A model generated the notes under the pieces. That model had not been told where the DNA came from. It saw only the letters and a program-made list of their open reading frames with translations, and did no database searches. Below, piece after piece: positions 47,700 through 61,605 of a stretch of DNA of 64,000 nt. The DNA comes from Sphagnum compactum (lineage: Eukaryota > Bryophyta > Sphagnopsida > Sphagnales). Every line of letters starts with the position of its first letter. The first letter of the stretch is position 1. A program made the translations under genes and the position numbers. The stretch is from positions 16,120,001 through 16,184,000 of the forward strand of contig OZ234494.1 of the NCBI GenBank assembly GCA_965153455.1, read 5' to 3'.

Positions 47700-50540
47700 A
47701 GTTCAAAGGGCAGGGACGGGCGACGGGGGTGTGTTTAACATCCTGCCCCTGGTGCCTTTGCCATATAGCCATGTGCCATTGAGGCTAAAATGCCTTGCCA
47801 GCCAAACGAAAATTTGTGGTGATCAAATAGATGATGAGCATCTTTATTCAGTTCATCATCTTCTGATGTGCTCCCCCCCTTGGCTGCAAATTGTCATGTG
47901 CAATGTTTGAAGATCTGAAGCACAATGACGTCAATATGTCAGCTTATGGATTTGATGTCGAAAACACAATCTCACCAAAAAAATTTATCATTTTATGTCC
48001 AAAACACACAAATCTAATACCAATTTTTTTTTTAAATCATAATTTTCTGTCTTGGTTTGCTTTGGGGTTCTTTGGATATTATTACTATCCTTTCTAGCGA
48101 ATAATGCATACCGTGCCAACTTTGGACACAAATCATGGAGGGAAATCACCTAATTGGGATGCTAAGTGTGAGTGCACAAGATGGGGTACTCATGTAAGAT
48201 GCACAACATTCAACAAAGGGAACATATTGGTGCAGCATATCCAATAAATTGAAGGAGGAATGTATGGAGAACTTTATTGGGACAATTGGTCAAAAACACT
48301 TGAAGGGAAAGCAAAATCCCTTTATGGCCATAAATCTTTTAATTCATTCCCACTCAGATCCCCAACCTTAAATGGAAAAGAAACCAGGCATATTTGACTC
48401 ATACTTGCACACCTCATCGTATGTATGCCTAGAAAATCTTTTTGGAATTTGTGTGTGATCAGCACTCCTTTTTGCCTTGGGGGGTGCAACTAGGGGCAAT
48501 ATATTGTGGGGGATATGTATAGTGATTGTGCACAAAGGTAAACATAGGTTGTTGGATATCCTTACTAGAATGATAAATAATGTGCCAACCGTCTCATGCG
48601 AAAATAATAGTATGAATTGGCCTAATTGGGATGCTAAAGGGGTGCACGAATTGGTGATCAGGTATGTGTACCTCAGTAAGTGTATGGCCGAGTGGAAAAA
48701 GTGTGTCTCATACATATAGATGGAAAGCTCCCTCGTAAAATAAGAGTCTAGGTACCTAATGTGAAGTGCTCTAATAACACCGCAAGAAATACAAGAGGCA
48801 AGTAAATACTAACATGCTTATACAAAAGGCCCAATATACACCCATAGTGCATGCCCCTGCCATTTGCCTAAGCCAAGAATGGCAATTAACACAGGTAGGC
48901 AAAAAACTTTTCTTGCAACCAATGAGGTGAGGCAGCTTGCACCCATTGGGCCCAGGTTTTCTTTTCTTTTGGGGGTAGGGTGGGGCATTGGACTTTTTTG
49001 GGTTCTCAATGTGTTCCCATCCAGTTCCCAATGGGTTCCTAGCATGTTTCTCAGGTTCCCAATGTGTGCCCCTACATGTTCTCAATACTTCTCACTTTAT
49101 CCATATCTTCTGCCTTAAGTTTTACTCTCATCATCTACATAAGCAGTCCAAAGAAGGATATTACAACATATCTATTGGTGGACTCTCCAAAACTTGATTT
49201 ATTACCCTTTTGTAAAGAAAAAAAAAAGAAGAGAACTTTGGGGGTCCCCACAACCAAGTAATATGGGTCACAATATCCTACCATACTAAATAGAGCAATG
49301 ATTGCTTACCCTTGATAGCTTATTATTGGGGGTAGCCAAACAACATCAAAATGTGCCCGTAAAATATCAAAATATTCTATAACAATTTAACCATTTTTTA
49401 AACATAATTTCCCAAATACCTAGCTCAACCCAAGCAGTTAAAAGGGAGGGGGGTGGGGGATGTCAAAATTCATGATTTTATAGAATAACTATTTAAAATA
49501 TACTACTCCACCCTAGCATTACATGATTCAACAGTTTCACATGGGCCAATTTCATAGTTATCCATTTGTCAGGGATCATAAATTTTGCATCCGTGATATT
49601 ACTTGAGGACATCTTTAAAAGTAAAATAAAATATTTCTACAACATGCCAGGGCACTCAATCGAATGAAACACTACCAGTCAACACCCACTTGGTGGATTA
49701 TCATTTCGCAACTGTTGGTGCGGTGTTTTAAAGTCGCAAAGTTTGCATAAAAGTTCTTCTCCCGTTCTCTTGTCTTTGGTGTTTTGCGAGTTTTGTGACA
49801 ATAGTGAAATCATTTTCTCCACAAAGCACACATTTAAAAGCAATGCAACCCGGCCATACAAAATGTGGATGAATGAATGGTTGACCCTATTTGCCGCAAT
49901 TATCATTACTACTTTCAGAGACTACATATATTATCATGTCATGCCTGAAGACTCCCCGACTGAACTTGTTGTACTTGTTTGGATCTTGTCTGATTGGGAT
50001 TCATTTATGAGATTAGTTGTGTGTGTAGAAAGATGCCTACCCGGGTGTAATATACCCAAGAGTATGAGTGGGGATGACTATAGCTATCTGCTTATGATAT
50101 TAGAGTTATCCATAAAGTAAGAAAAACACAGCACCAGACCCCTGAGAGTGAGAATACACAGGGTGAGATTAAAAAAAAACCTGCTAAAAAGTACATTAGC
50201 ATCCAACGGGGGATGAAACTCAGAAAACCAGCAATTTTGGTGGTAAACTGAGTTTCATCTTGTCGTTCCTTTTTCGTGAGCGCCTCCACTGCTGCTACAT
50301 ATATTTTCACTGCTCCTAACTGTACAACTACTATAATTAGTCCTGAACCTTGTGCATATAAATGCTGAGTATCATCATTTCATACTGAGTTCCAGCATTT
50401 CATACTGAGATTTATTAAAATGTCTTTACTTTGCGGATACCACTAAAGAGGGAATAGGGGGTGAAAGGAGGCCCAAAGACAGGGTGAAGACAGGGCTACT
50501 TTATGGATAAGTCTATTCTATCATGAAGAAAGAACGCTCT
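47700..50540. other. Gene-free intergenic DNA
   Basis: Short frames only. 'cctaattgggatgctaa' recurs at about 48150 and 48620 with similar surroundings, an old duplication. GTTCCCA words repeat at 49010-49060. A 125-codon frame at 49743-50120 matches nothing I know. Confidence 0.4.
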
Positions 50541-50542
50541 TT

Positions 50543-51286
50543 GGGGTATGGAATACCAAAAGGGTCATACTTTTACCATACCCTTTTGCCTCATAGAATA
50601 TTTCATGAGCCCTGGATCGATTGTTTTTAACATGGGGGTTGTAGATTCTTTGTTTTCCTGAAGTGCACAATTTGAAAGCCCCTAGCACAAGGTTTTGATT
50701 CCAAGTGTGGGGTTTTTGATTTTGAGAAAAGGGTTTTTAAAATCTCAAGCGTGGGGTTTTTTATTTTGAGAAAAGGGTTTTTAAAATCTCAAGCGTGGGG
50801 TTTTTTATTTTGAGAAAAGGGTTTTTTAAATCTCAAGCGTGGGGTTTTTGATTTTGAGAAAAGGGTTTTTAAATCTCAAGCAAAGGGTTTTTAATTTTGA
50901 GAATAGGGTTTTTTAAATTTCAAGCACAGGGTTTTCAATTTTGAGCATTGGGGTTTTATTCTAAACACACCCTGAATCAAAAACTTGAAATTGGCACTTG
51001 AACACTCTTTACAATTTGAATTTTTTATAAACATGCCCAACTTTCACAAGGCCCAAAGTCCAAACCTTGTGCTTGAAATCAAAAACACCATGCTCAAAAT
51101 CAAAAACCCCCCATGCTTGGAATCAAAAACCCCATGCTAGGGGTTTTGAAATTGTGGGCTCTAGACGGAAAAATAAATAAATAAATAATCTACCCTGTGT
51201 TAATGGAGTCTATTATGAGATAATGAAATATTATTTTTCAAAGCAAGGGGTACGGTGAAAGTATGGCCCTTTTGCTATTCCATACT
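50543..51286. mobile_element. Fold-back element: ~190-bp inverted arms around a 44-bp satellite
   Basis: Left arm 50543-50726 and right arm 51094-51286 are imperfect inverted repeats. Matching blocks in order are GTATGGAATA, CAAAAGGG.CATACTTT, ATATTTCAT, CACAATTT, CCCCTAGCA, TTTGATTCCAAG and GGTTTTTGATTTTGAG. Between them is a tandem array with 'tttgagaaaaggg' at 50724, 50768, 50812, 50856 and 50899, a 44-bp period. No protein is encoded. The structure fits a MITE or fold-back transposon, or a hairpin-RNA locus. Confidence 0.75.
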
Positions 51287-54020
51287 TGGGTGTCTCTTCT
51301 ATGAAGGGTTGGGGGTGCTTGTATAGTCATGCTTTCCTCTTCATGTAAAGCACTCCAAGGTTGTTCTCTTTGTATTTGAAAGCACCTTCTTAAATGGAAG
51401 ATTCATCTTCCAGTTGAACCCCCCCCCCCCCAAAACAAAACTTCCATTGTGAAAATATTTGGTATTCCTCCCCTCTACTATCTCTCTAGCTTCTTCTATC
51501 CATTTGCCTTTCATATCTGCATGATGCATTTCGAGATTTCTTTTCCATTTTGTTCTTCACAATTAAAGATTTGAATCAATAGTAGCACACTTTGTAATGG
51601 GTGCACAAATTTCTTTTTTAATTAGATTAAAATTTTATTGGAGAATGGAGGAAAAAGAGGGGGTGGGAGCCATACTCTTTTGGACACATACCCATAACTG
51701 CACACTCAAAGTCCCTTCATCATCATTTATCATAATTTGGGCTATGATGATGGACTCCACACAGCACTTGTCGAGTTTCCAATGGATGGTGGTGTCAAGG
51801 GTTTAGGGTTTAAAGTTTAGAGAGAGTGCTTGAGCTAATAATTTAGTGCGGAAAAAATTCCACAATGAACTCTATATAGGTATCTAATGATGTTGTGTTT
51901 GGCATCCAAGTATGAATGAATGTTTCTCTCTCTAGCAAGTTTTAGAGGCACCTCCTTTTCCAAAGGATTTGTAGCACCTTTGTAATCTTCTATGATTGCC
52001 CTAGGATTGTATGAATAACAAGTGGAATGAAAGTCTTATCTTCACTACTAACCTTATACCCATTGAATTTACAACTATGCAAACAAAGGATGAACACATA
52101 CTACAATGTTTCTTTGTTTCTTAAAGTCAAATTTACACTTGGAAAGTTTTATTTTTGCAAAAGTTTCCCAATTATTTGGGCCAAAAACTGACAAAATTTG
52201 CTAGACAAAGATCACTGGTTGTAATATGAAAAACTCCAAACCATTTGTGAAGAACTAATCTAATCCCTATTGTAGGTTGCAATCTTTAAACTAGATCCAT
52301 AACCATTTTTTTAAAGAAAAAAACTTATTCATAATTGATGTTTAAATAATTCATCCAATTTTTTTGCAACAGATTTTTTTTAACCATGAAAATAGAAATT
52401 TTGTTCTCCTAAAATTCAATTAATTTCATTAAGTTTTTGAAAAAATTCACCAAAATTTTTGACATCACAAAATTGACCAAAAAACACCTTGATTACAATA
52501 TTGTAGCACCTCGGCAGCTTCAACATGTGTATGTCAAATAACTAGTTAAAATGTTGAGATTTTCATTTTGACAAATGGAATATTCTTAAAGATTCACTAT
52601 TTTCTTTCACTAATTTTTTGTTATTTGAATTTTTTGGGTGAATATTTCAACATTTCAGGAAAATAATATAATTATTCTCAAAGCTGCCAAGGTAGTAGGG
52701 TATTAATCAACCATTATATTATTTCCATGATGCAAAATTATACCAGTTTGCTAGTTATTTGAATTATTAGTCCAAGTTTTGAAACAATCATTCACAATGT
52801 GCATAAATCAAGGGCCCGTATTTATGTTTATAAATGAAAGAAAAAAAACCAACTTTGATTTAGTGAATGACATCATTTCTCAATAACTTTCTAAAATAGG
52901 AATATAAAACTATAAATAGAAGTAGTCAGCTTAGGATTTTATTTATACCGTGTCACTTTTCTTTTTTTTAAAAATTAGGTTATTTAAAATATATGCTAAT
53001 TAGACAAATAGGAAATAATGATTTTTGGATTTTCAAGCTTCTCCAATTGCATTGGTGTATGCCAACAATTTGCACCATGGTCTTGGCAAAATTGAAGCTG
53101 TACACCTTCGTGTGTCTAGGGCAAGAATTTTTTGTTCCTAGAAAAATGGGCTTTGAGCAAAGAGTCAATCCAAAACCCTAAACCCTAAAATTAGGGTTTC
53201 TTTTGTTCGTCATGTTGAGATCTCCCAAATCACCTTGATATGGTTGGAAGGCCCTTGATGAGTTGTTGGGATGCACCAAAGTGGGTTTATATTGTTTAGA
53301 CCTGACCTATGGTGGTGGGGGGGGGGTGGGTGTGGAGTTCTTGAATATTGAATAATTTTGTGAAAGAAAATTCAAAAAAATCAAGATTAATTTTTTTCAA
53401 GAAATTGAGGTGTGCTATTGATACTATTGGAAAGCCTTCATCAATGACTTTAATTTCTTGGGAGGTGATCCATAATTTTTAGACCTATGGTGGGAGAGAT
53501 ATAGTCAAATTTAAAGATTCATTTGGAAGGAGAAAGGAGAAATTGGTTGGATAACAAATTCACACTTAGGCCAACAACACAAGTTCATGAGTGGTTTCTT
53601 TCAACAAATTTTGTCATTTTTTTCCAAAAAGGACAAAAAAGAAAAAGAAAAAATCTAATGTAAATTCCACTAACTTTGCATTTTTTTGTCAGAAATATTT
53701 TTTCTGAAGAAAAATAAAGAATTTGATGGAATATTTGGGAATATACCTATCATTTGTGGAAATGGAATCCTCAAAATGAATGAATGAATGAATTATTTGA
53801 CAAACATGAGTCTAAGCAATCAAGGTACTACTACTACTAATGTAATCAAAATAAGAAAAAAGAACGGGCAGTCTTGTAAAAAAAAAAAGAAAGATAGCGA
53901 GCAGAGAACTTTTAGAAAGAGAGAAAAATAAAATTATGATAAGAGAGAGAAGTTACAAAAAGAAACTGGTAGGTACTAAAATTTACTTTTTTTTTAAACC
54001 TTTACCACGACAAGAGAGGT
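51287..54020. other. Gene-free intergenic DNA
   Basis: AT-rich with a homopolymer C run near 51420. 'aaaccctaaaccctaaaattagggtttc' type telobox DNA occurs at about 53171-53200 as a partial palindrome. No gene recognised. Confidence 0.4.
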
Positions 54021-56674
54021 GAGTGAGTGAGTCAGGAACTAAGGACTCACCACGTGGTCATTATGACCACAAAACAACGACGCAGTAACTACAGTAAAAT
54101 TTGGTGGTCGCAAATTCGGCCCAGTTTTCAGCAGACTTCTTTCTTGCAGCGCATTGCTCGCTGGCGCGCGCTCTATATCTCTCTCGCTCCTCCCGCTTTG
54201 CATCTTCTCCTTCCAACCCGAGCTTCTCGCGCATCTGCTCGTCTTGTTCTTTGTTTTCTTTTTTCCTTTTTCTCGTTCTTTCTTTTTTACGGTAATGCTA
54301 GTTCTCATCTCCACTTTCTCTGTTTTTTTTTTTCCGCATTTTTTTCGCATTATTTTTTTCGTATCTTCCTCGTTTTTGCTTGGCGGGGGGCACAAGCTGG
54401 TAGTAGTCATCCCACCGTATCTCCAGATCTCATCTCCTTTGGTGTTGGTTTGGTGCTTGTAGGCAGTGATACTGTTTTATTTTCGGTTTTTTCTTGGTTC
54501 TTTTTTTTGCCCCTTGGCCAGCTGAAGATTGGTTGTTGTAAGGCGATCGCACCGCATTGAGGTCATGTTTTGTCTTTTGATCCTGCGATCGATGTTATTG
54601 TAAAACTTTCGGAATCTGTCTTCAATATCTTGTGTGACGTGTTGTTACATTGTTGTTGTTGTTGCGGCGTTTGATTGTCGCGAGCTCGTTCGATCTTTAT
54701 TTTTATGGGGGGGAACTTGGGGAAGAAGTTGTGCCGGCGGGTTACAGGCCCTGTTGTTGTGCCCTGGATGATCGTCGCAGTAGTAGGACTGCGACGCTGG
54801 TCGCGAAACTATGCGACATGAGTCAGTAGTAGTAAGCGAATCCAGTGGAATGTCTGATGCGTTTTCTTCCGATCCGTCGTAAATTCCTTTGTTGTTCAGT
54901 CTCGCAAAGGCGATGCGATTTTGTAGACTTCCGATTGTTTGTTTTCCTGGAAATGCAACAAGTCTACAGGTCGAGTCGGGTATGATGATCGCTCATCTGT
55001 AACTTCATCTCCCGGGGACACAGTTTACGGTTCTTTGTTGAATCTAGAGAATGGTGTCTTGAAGAAGAAGATCATCAGCATGCGGAGGCAGAAGCCGCGG
55101 CGGATGTTCCTGTTGCACACAAGTTACATGGTTTAAGAAAACTACTGCGTAAGTAAGCTCCACCAGATCTTCTTCCCTCTAGCTACTAAAAGCGATTCCT
55201 TCCTTCCGCGATCACTCTTCGAAATAGATCAAAGATCGAGTACAGTTCTAGACTTGGCGGCGGACACAGTCGCAATATTGCCGAGCAGCCCGCATTGGAG
55301 TATTATTAATCACAGAGTTTCAAGAACTGCAAACGTTCGGCCTCCAAGATGAAGTGACCGTGTTGGTGTGGCTTCAAAAACGACTAGGATTCTTTATTTC
55401 TCGGGACCATGAAGCGGTGGCGTACCGCTCAGATGTAAGTCTTCAGAAGCAAATCTTCCTTGTCACTGTGACTTCTTGTAATGTTACAGTTCTTTTACGT
55501 ACGTCGGGATCATCCGGTACTGTACGTGTGAGGTGGTTACGCCAGAAGTTTGCTCATCAACTGGTCACGACTTCTTTTGAAACGTGAATGTTTTCAAGTG
55601 TGAATCTTACAGAAATGTCTTCGACTGTGCACAAATGACCTCGTCGTATCAGTGTTCGACGGTCTTTCCGCTAACTAGTAATGTTTGAAATCGAAAACTC
55701 GTCGAGTTCTAAAACGTGATCAGCTTCAGGAGATCTTTCTGATCCTCACATCAGCATTCTCAATCTCCGAGTTCTGGATTACCGGGTGGTTGAAATGTAG
55801 GTGGACCTTGGAGGAGCGTAGTACTTCCCTTTGCCTTTTTCCTTAGAGACAGACAGCTCGACCTGAGTCGCACAATCAAAAGCCTTGAGGACAGTGACCA
55901 CACTTTTGGACATAACATCATTTGAAGGAAAGGCTCTCGATAAGTTCTCAAGGGGTTTTAGAGGAAGAAGGAAAGAGCTCAGCACTAGAGGAGTCACAAG
56001 AAACAAGAATTAGAATAGTAGCTAAGAAACTGATGAAGCGGGATCAATGCAATGGTGATATACAAGGTGGTAATGTGTGAATTCTTCTTACCGAATTTTG
56101 TGCGCAGAGAAAGATGAGGAATACGGTGCTTCACTGAATGTAATCGCTGAGTTCCAGAGATCGAGCAATGGATTAGCTGGCGACCATCATCATCTGTAAT
56201 CCAAACCTAGACTAGTGAAGAATGCGGGTAAGAAGACTTGTTTATTGACCTACTTCTTGAAAGCGACCTTTCTCTTGATCCGATTTCAGACTGTTGGGTG
56301 ATTTTCAGGCCTGAAGTAGAGGAATCAGCAGCAATCATTAGGCACCTTGCAAGACAATGTAGCACTTATAAAACAGACTCTTGGAGCTACTGGCAAGCTG
56401 TGCATATAAGCTCTGCTACAGAAGCTGCTCCTCGATCTACAGTTTGAGTTGCTGTAATGGTTTCCGTGAAGACCCATATGACTTGATTCTTTTGTTTGTG
56501 TGTTTGTGTGTGTGTGTCGTGAATGCACCAGGACAAATCTTGAAGAGCTGGAGTTTTTATAGGGCAGTTTAACCACGTCCCTGCATCGAAAAAGCCTCTA
56601 GGGAGCTGGTCGAAGCAGGGTCGCCGAGCAGAGAGAGACATACACACACAAGAAAGCAAGCAAGCAAGAATCAA
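54021..56674 (+). promoter_or_regulatory. GC-richer upstream region / possible long leader of the bZIP gene
   Basis: From 54030 base composition rises and pyrimidine-rich, leader-like DNA appears (54160-54380). Several short frames start here, for instance a 38-codon frame at 54705-54821 and others at 54939-55136 and 55354-55587. None matches a family. I take the stretch as promoter plus a spliced 5' UTR with upstream ORFs, but a separate unrecognised gene is possible. Confidence 0.3.
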
Positions 56675-59600
56675 ATGGCTAACCCAAGTCAAGGGGATGC
56701 ACGTGGTGTGAACTGGTCCTTCCCTATGAACCCCTCACATCTTCCTCCCAAGAGCCCTTCATTTCCAAGTTTTGGATCAGGTCTTGCTCTTGAGTCCAAC
56801 AATGCTGCTGGCCGCTCAGGCTCCATCATGTCAATTCGTGGGGGGGTCCACAAGCGCACTCCATCAGCTGGGTATCTCTCACAGGTTTCATATTCTCAAC
56901 TTTCCTTCCCATTTCCAGCTGAATGTCTTCTTCTACATGAATTCAGGCTACTGACCATGTTCTGGTACTATGCTCTATTGGAAAACTTTGGAACATACAT
57001 GGGAAGCCTTCATAGATGTGAAGCTCCTTTTGGATACTTGCAAGCATCGGATTCGTAGGTATGGTTTTTCTGGATGGCACAACAGACATCCTGAAGAAGG
57101 GGCCATATCATAATTCATGGAAGGTGTGAGATTCAGTTCCTGGTGTGGTTATTAGGGTGCTCAACAACAGATCTCCACAGTGAGCCTGATAGTGGGCACT
57201 TCCACATTCAGCTTTCCAGTAGCCAACATCTACTACACCTTCAGAATGTTGACCGATTCACAGATAGGGGCCCTTTGAGAGTTCACAGCAAAGTTCTTTG
57301 TTTGACCTCCATGCAGGAATTGATGATAGAGAAACTGGAAGAGGTTCCAGAGCACTAGAGAGTTTATCTTTACTGTTAGGGATATCAACATGGTTTTTGC
57401 TATAAATGTGTGGACCATGACTGACCCTGGATCATGTGGCCTGTCTCAAGTTCCAACCAAGCCCAAACTGCTGCTGATTGATACTCTGCCTTTTTCATTA
57501 TTTTCTCTGCCCTACTGAGACTGTGGCTAATCATCACAAGTCCCACAATGTGCAGAAACAAACATCTTGGATTGATGAGCTAGTGGATGCACCTGAGGGT
57601 GCATTCAAAAGGAGTTCGGGCCATCGGCGGTCTGCTAGTGAGTCTATGGTCTTTCTGGACAGCAACACCAATTTTCCCAAGGTTGCTGATGAAAACATTA
57701 TGGAAGAGGAGGACTTTGATTCTCAAAGTGCAGCCTCAATGCATTCTCGTGGTGGCTCTTTGGACTTTGACAGGTATAGCAAGAAAGTCTTCAGTGGTGA
57801 CTATTTGATTGTTGGGGGTGAGGGTGGGGATAATCACCTTTGATCAAGAGAAATCTGTTGTTGCCACAATCAGTGAATATATTCTTCCCTGTTTTCCTGG
57901 TCGTATTTGGTTCTAGATGATACTTGCATCTACTTTTTAGTTCCACTGCACAGTACAACTACAGCTTGCATTGGCAAGTTGCATTTGCAATGCACTGTTG
58001 TTGTTTTTTTCCCTTGTGAATCTGGCTTGTCATAACCAGAGATGAAGGTGTCAGAGAAATTTGCAGTTGGAGATGGGCCTGTTGTGAGCCAATTTGCTGA
58101 TGACTTTCCTGCTTGATTCATAGGCTTGATGAAGATCAACTCATGTCCATGTTTGGGAACAACAGCAATTCACTGCAGAAGCAACAGCAACAGCAACAAC
58201 TGGCTAACAAGAACCCCAAGTCAGACTCTGTAACTAATGCAGCAGCTGCAAACACTGCAGGCTGTAGCTCTGGGAACAACAACACCCAGACATCAGGTCT
58301 AACTGCTCCAGCAAAACATGAGAAGCCATCAACTCCCTCAGACAGTAACAGCCTAAGTGAGGTGTCAAATGAGGAGGTGAGAGCAGCAGGGCCAGAAAAG
58401 CTTAAGGGTGAACCAGAAGTGCAAAGTACAAGGGATGGGGACAGTTTTACCCAGCCTTTCTCCAAAGGAGAGTTGCAGCAGGCATTGGCTGGGCTTGATT
58501 CCAGTCTAGATCCAAAAAGAGCCAAAAGGTGAGCAAGAAAGAAAACAAAACAGCAATGTAGATCTGATCTACCATTTGTGATTCTTAAAGTTTTGATTTC
58601 CAAGCCTTTGCATAGACCCCCCACTGCTTGACAGGCAAGAAGATCTGTGTGTGCATTGCTTTCTGGGTCACAGTTGAAATGTTTCTTTTGGAGGGGTTTC
58701 ATAGGTGGAACTGAAATCCACCCAAATGAAGTGTTGGTAATGTAAAGTGGTCTGATAAGTATGGGTAGTCTGTGCTTTCAGAATATTGGCCAACAGGCAA
58801 TCAGCACAGCGTTCACGTGTTCGAAAGCTGCAATACATCTCTGAGCTGGAGAGAAGTGTGGCAGCCTTACAGGTATTTTCATGAACATGCGCTGTGGAAG
58901 TCTGTAGTCTGCACCAATCACCATGCCTTGTGAGCACAGTCAGAGCTGTCATACAATCTGCTCATTGCTGTATATGAAAGAGAGAGAGAAAGGAATTGCA
59001 TCCATTACAGGTCTTGATTTCCTTGAGATGTTATGCATATTACTGTCTTTGATGCTGATTCAAGATCCTGATTTTTGTACTACGACATTTCTTGTGCATA
59101 GATAGCATGCTTAACATGCAAATGTCTGTCCATTCTAATTTACAGCATTTACAGTATCAACTTTGTCTGTCTAGTGCAGATTTTCTCTACAACTCTTGAT
59201 CTGGAACCCTTTCTGTGCCTCCCTGTGAGTGTTGCCCTAAATCTGTAAAGTGGACTGCAGACAGAGGTTGCCACAATGGCTCCTCAGGTTGCTTTCTATG
59301 AGCATCGTAGAGCTGTCCTGAACATGGACAACAACACAATCAAGCAGAGGATGGCAGCGCTTGCTCAAAGTCAGCACTTCAAGGATGGTATGTAGTAACT
59401 ATGCCCTTTCCTATTCCACCTTGGACAAAGGCAACCTCAGTCCTCCAGCACACAATTTCCATTGCATTGCCACATATGGAGATTGAATGCAATTGGAAAT
59501 GTCTGACTTCATGAAGTACAAGGTCTCTCAAATTGAAATTGGAGCTCCTTGGACTGGAGGAATGACAGAGTAACCTCCATATGAGACCAATTTATGGGGT

Positions 59601-60595
59601 TCAGCCACTCCCCACAGGAGTCTCGATGCATATTTGACAACAAGTATAGAAGCCTTAGCTTGCATCCCCAGGTACAGTAAGATTCAACACTATCATGATT
59701 CTGAGAGTGAGTTGGTTGATCAAATGGCAGCACACAATGAGGCACTGAAGAAAGAGCTCCAAAGACTTCGGCAGCTCTACCAGCAGCAACAGTTGCAACA
59801 ACCGGTTAGTACTCTTTGAGTATCTGCCTCCTCTCTCCTGCTTTTGACATTAGAATGTTCACATATCATATCCATGCCCTTACAAACAGCACCCAATTTT
59901 GCAAGGGATCCTTCACTATTCTATGGAAATTCCCTCTCTACCAAGGAATTTTCAGTTTCTAGAATGGGCGAAGGTGTTTGACATTCTGGTATGCATTCTG
60001 TCGCAACTAACTGACTAACTAACTACCAAAGATAGATGTGCCCCCAGCATGCCAAATCAGATAATTTTCAGGTCATAAAAACTAGTATACATATTGTATA
60101 AAAGATTGAAAATCTGGAATACATGAGGTAATTTTCTAAGAAGGCATCAAGAGGACAGGGAATCGTCGGCTAGATTACACCAAATGTCTTCTGTAAGTAA
60201 ACATCATTCTTGCATGGTCCTTTCACTAATTACTCTTGCTGTTTCTTGCATGATCCTCTCACTAATTATTGTTGCTGTCGTAACAGCAGCAGCAGACTAC
60301 AACCTCCAGTGCTTTTGAATACCAGCAACAACAATTCAGCAACCTGGACATGCAAGTCTCACATCAGAGTGAACTGAACATGGTGGAATCAGATGCATTT
60401 GTGGGTGGTTTAGCAAACTTGTCAGGTGAACAAACCATCTCTAATGGAAGCAGTGGCCTATCACCAACACACGCAAATTCAAGGTCACTCACTCATGGGC
60501 TCAATGGCATGATACCTGCAAGCTGTGTGCTGTCTGGAAATGGCAAGAGCTTGGAAGCTACCATGATGGGAGAATATATTGTTAACAATTCCTGA
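56675..60595 (+). CDS. Group E bZIP transcription factor (bZIP34/61-like)
   Basis: Seven exons, 56675-56884, 57556-57773, 58124-58528, 58782-58872, 59261-59387, 59731-59804 and 60287-60595, give 1434 nt and 477 residues. The N-terminus MANPSQGDARGVNWSFPMNP leads to QTSWIDELVDAPEG (72-85), a Ser-rich HRRSASESMVFLD block that is a likely phosphorylation site, and RLDEDQLMSMF. A Gln run follows. The basic region KRAKRILANRQSAQRSRVRK (about 274-293) leads into the zipper LQYISELERSVAALQ and MAPQVAF. The proline here is typical of group E and disfavours homodimers. The coiled coil continues through HNEALKKELQRLRQLYQQQQ (about 352-371). The C-terminal exon is Ser/Gln/Asn-rich. Arabidopsis group E members act in pollen and lipid metabolism; a role here is not shown. 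The exon 1/2 join is the least certain. Confidence 0.93.
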
Positions 60596-61600
60596 CCCGA
60601 GAGTGTGGCACTTCCCCATTCAATTTAGGATATTTTTTCCCCTGGCCTGGGCTGACGATGTAGGCGCACATTTTTGGAGGAGGGACCAGAAAACCATAAT
60701 TTGAGCAGGTGGAATAAGAGGTTGCGAATTATGACCTCAAATTTGGCTTGGATCTAGTCATTCTCCAGCTACTCAGGGGTGGCATGTACAAAAGAAATGG
60801 TGACCTGTTGAGGCTGCTCCTTGCAGGAGAACATAACGATAGCTTGAGTGCTGCCAATTGAGATACATTTCCTGTACCATCTGCTGCTCAACAAACTGTT
60901 ACAATTCCTATCAGCTAAGCGAGTTTGCCTTGGGCACTGTCCAAGCCAATACAGGTACCCTACAAACACCATCCCCTTGCTAGTGATTTTCAGGGTGCTT
61001 TCTGACTCCTAAATGCTTGACACTCCAAGGTTGCAAAACCTTACTGTGTTATAAGGTGTGTAGGAAAGTTTTTTTCTTTCAATAAATTTGGTTACCATCT
61101 CTTCTTACACCAGGTTCCTCAAGTTCCTGGTTTGCCCCACTGGGAGCAGGACAGTTCCTCAAGTTTTCCTACATTTTCCATGGACTGACTGACTGACTAA
61201 CTAACTGGACTCCCTGTGAGACAGAGAGCCATGATCCTGCAAAAATAAATTAGCAGTCTGAATCTTTCCTGCTCTGGTACTACTACTACTACTTACTACC
61301 TTCAATGCCTACATGCTGAATACATCCAAGTCCTCAGGCGGAGAAACTCTTTTAGGGGCTCTGCCTGTTCAAAGGGAGAGAGAGAGAGTATGGAACAATG
61401 TAAGTAGTTTTCATTTGGTCCCACATTTTGAGAAATGTTCACCAAGTGTTACGGTGAATTGTGAGTTCATTCTTTTGGGGAACTTCATGGAACATTTTCT
61501 ATTTTGACTGTTGCTGGTTTGAAGTTTGAATGCCATATCATGCAACGCCATTACGTGATGAGATGTGTGTTCTGCTTGTAGAATCCTTGGAGTCAGGAAA
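60596..61600. other. bZIP 3' flank
   Basis: Probable 3' UTR and intergenic DNA. 'gactgactgactaactaact' repeats lie at 61184-61206, with a TAC run at about 61278 and (GA)n at 61377-61389. No gene recognised. Confidence 0.45.
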
Positions 61601-61605
61601 TATGT

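Noticed and set aside
56675-57058. Unspliced 127-codon version of the bZIP first exon
   Set aside because: Past 56884 the frame loses family similarity, while splicing at CACAG|GTTTCA leads to the conserved SWIDEL block.
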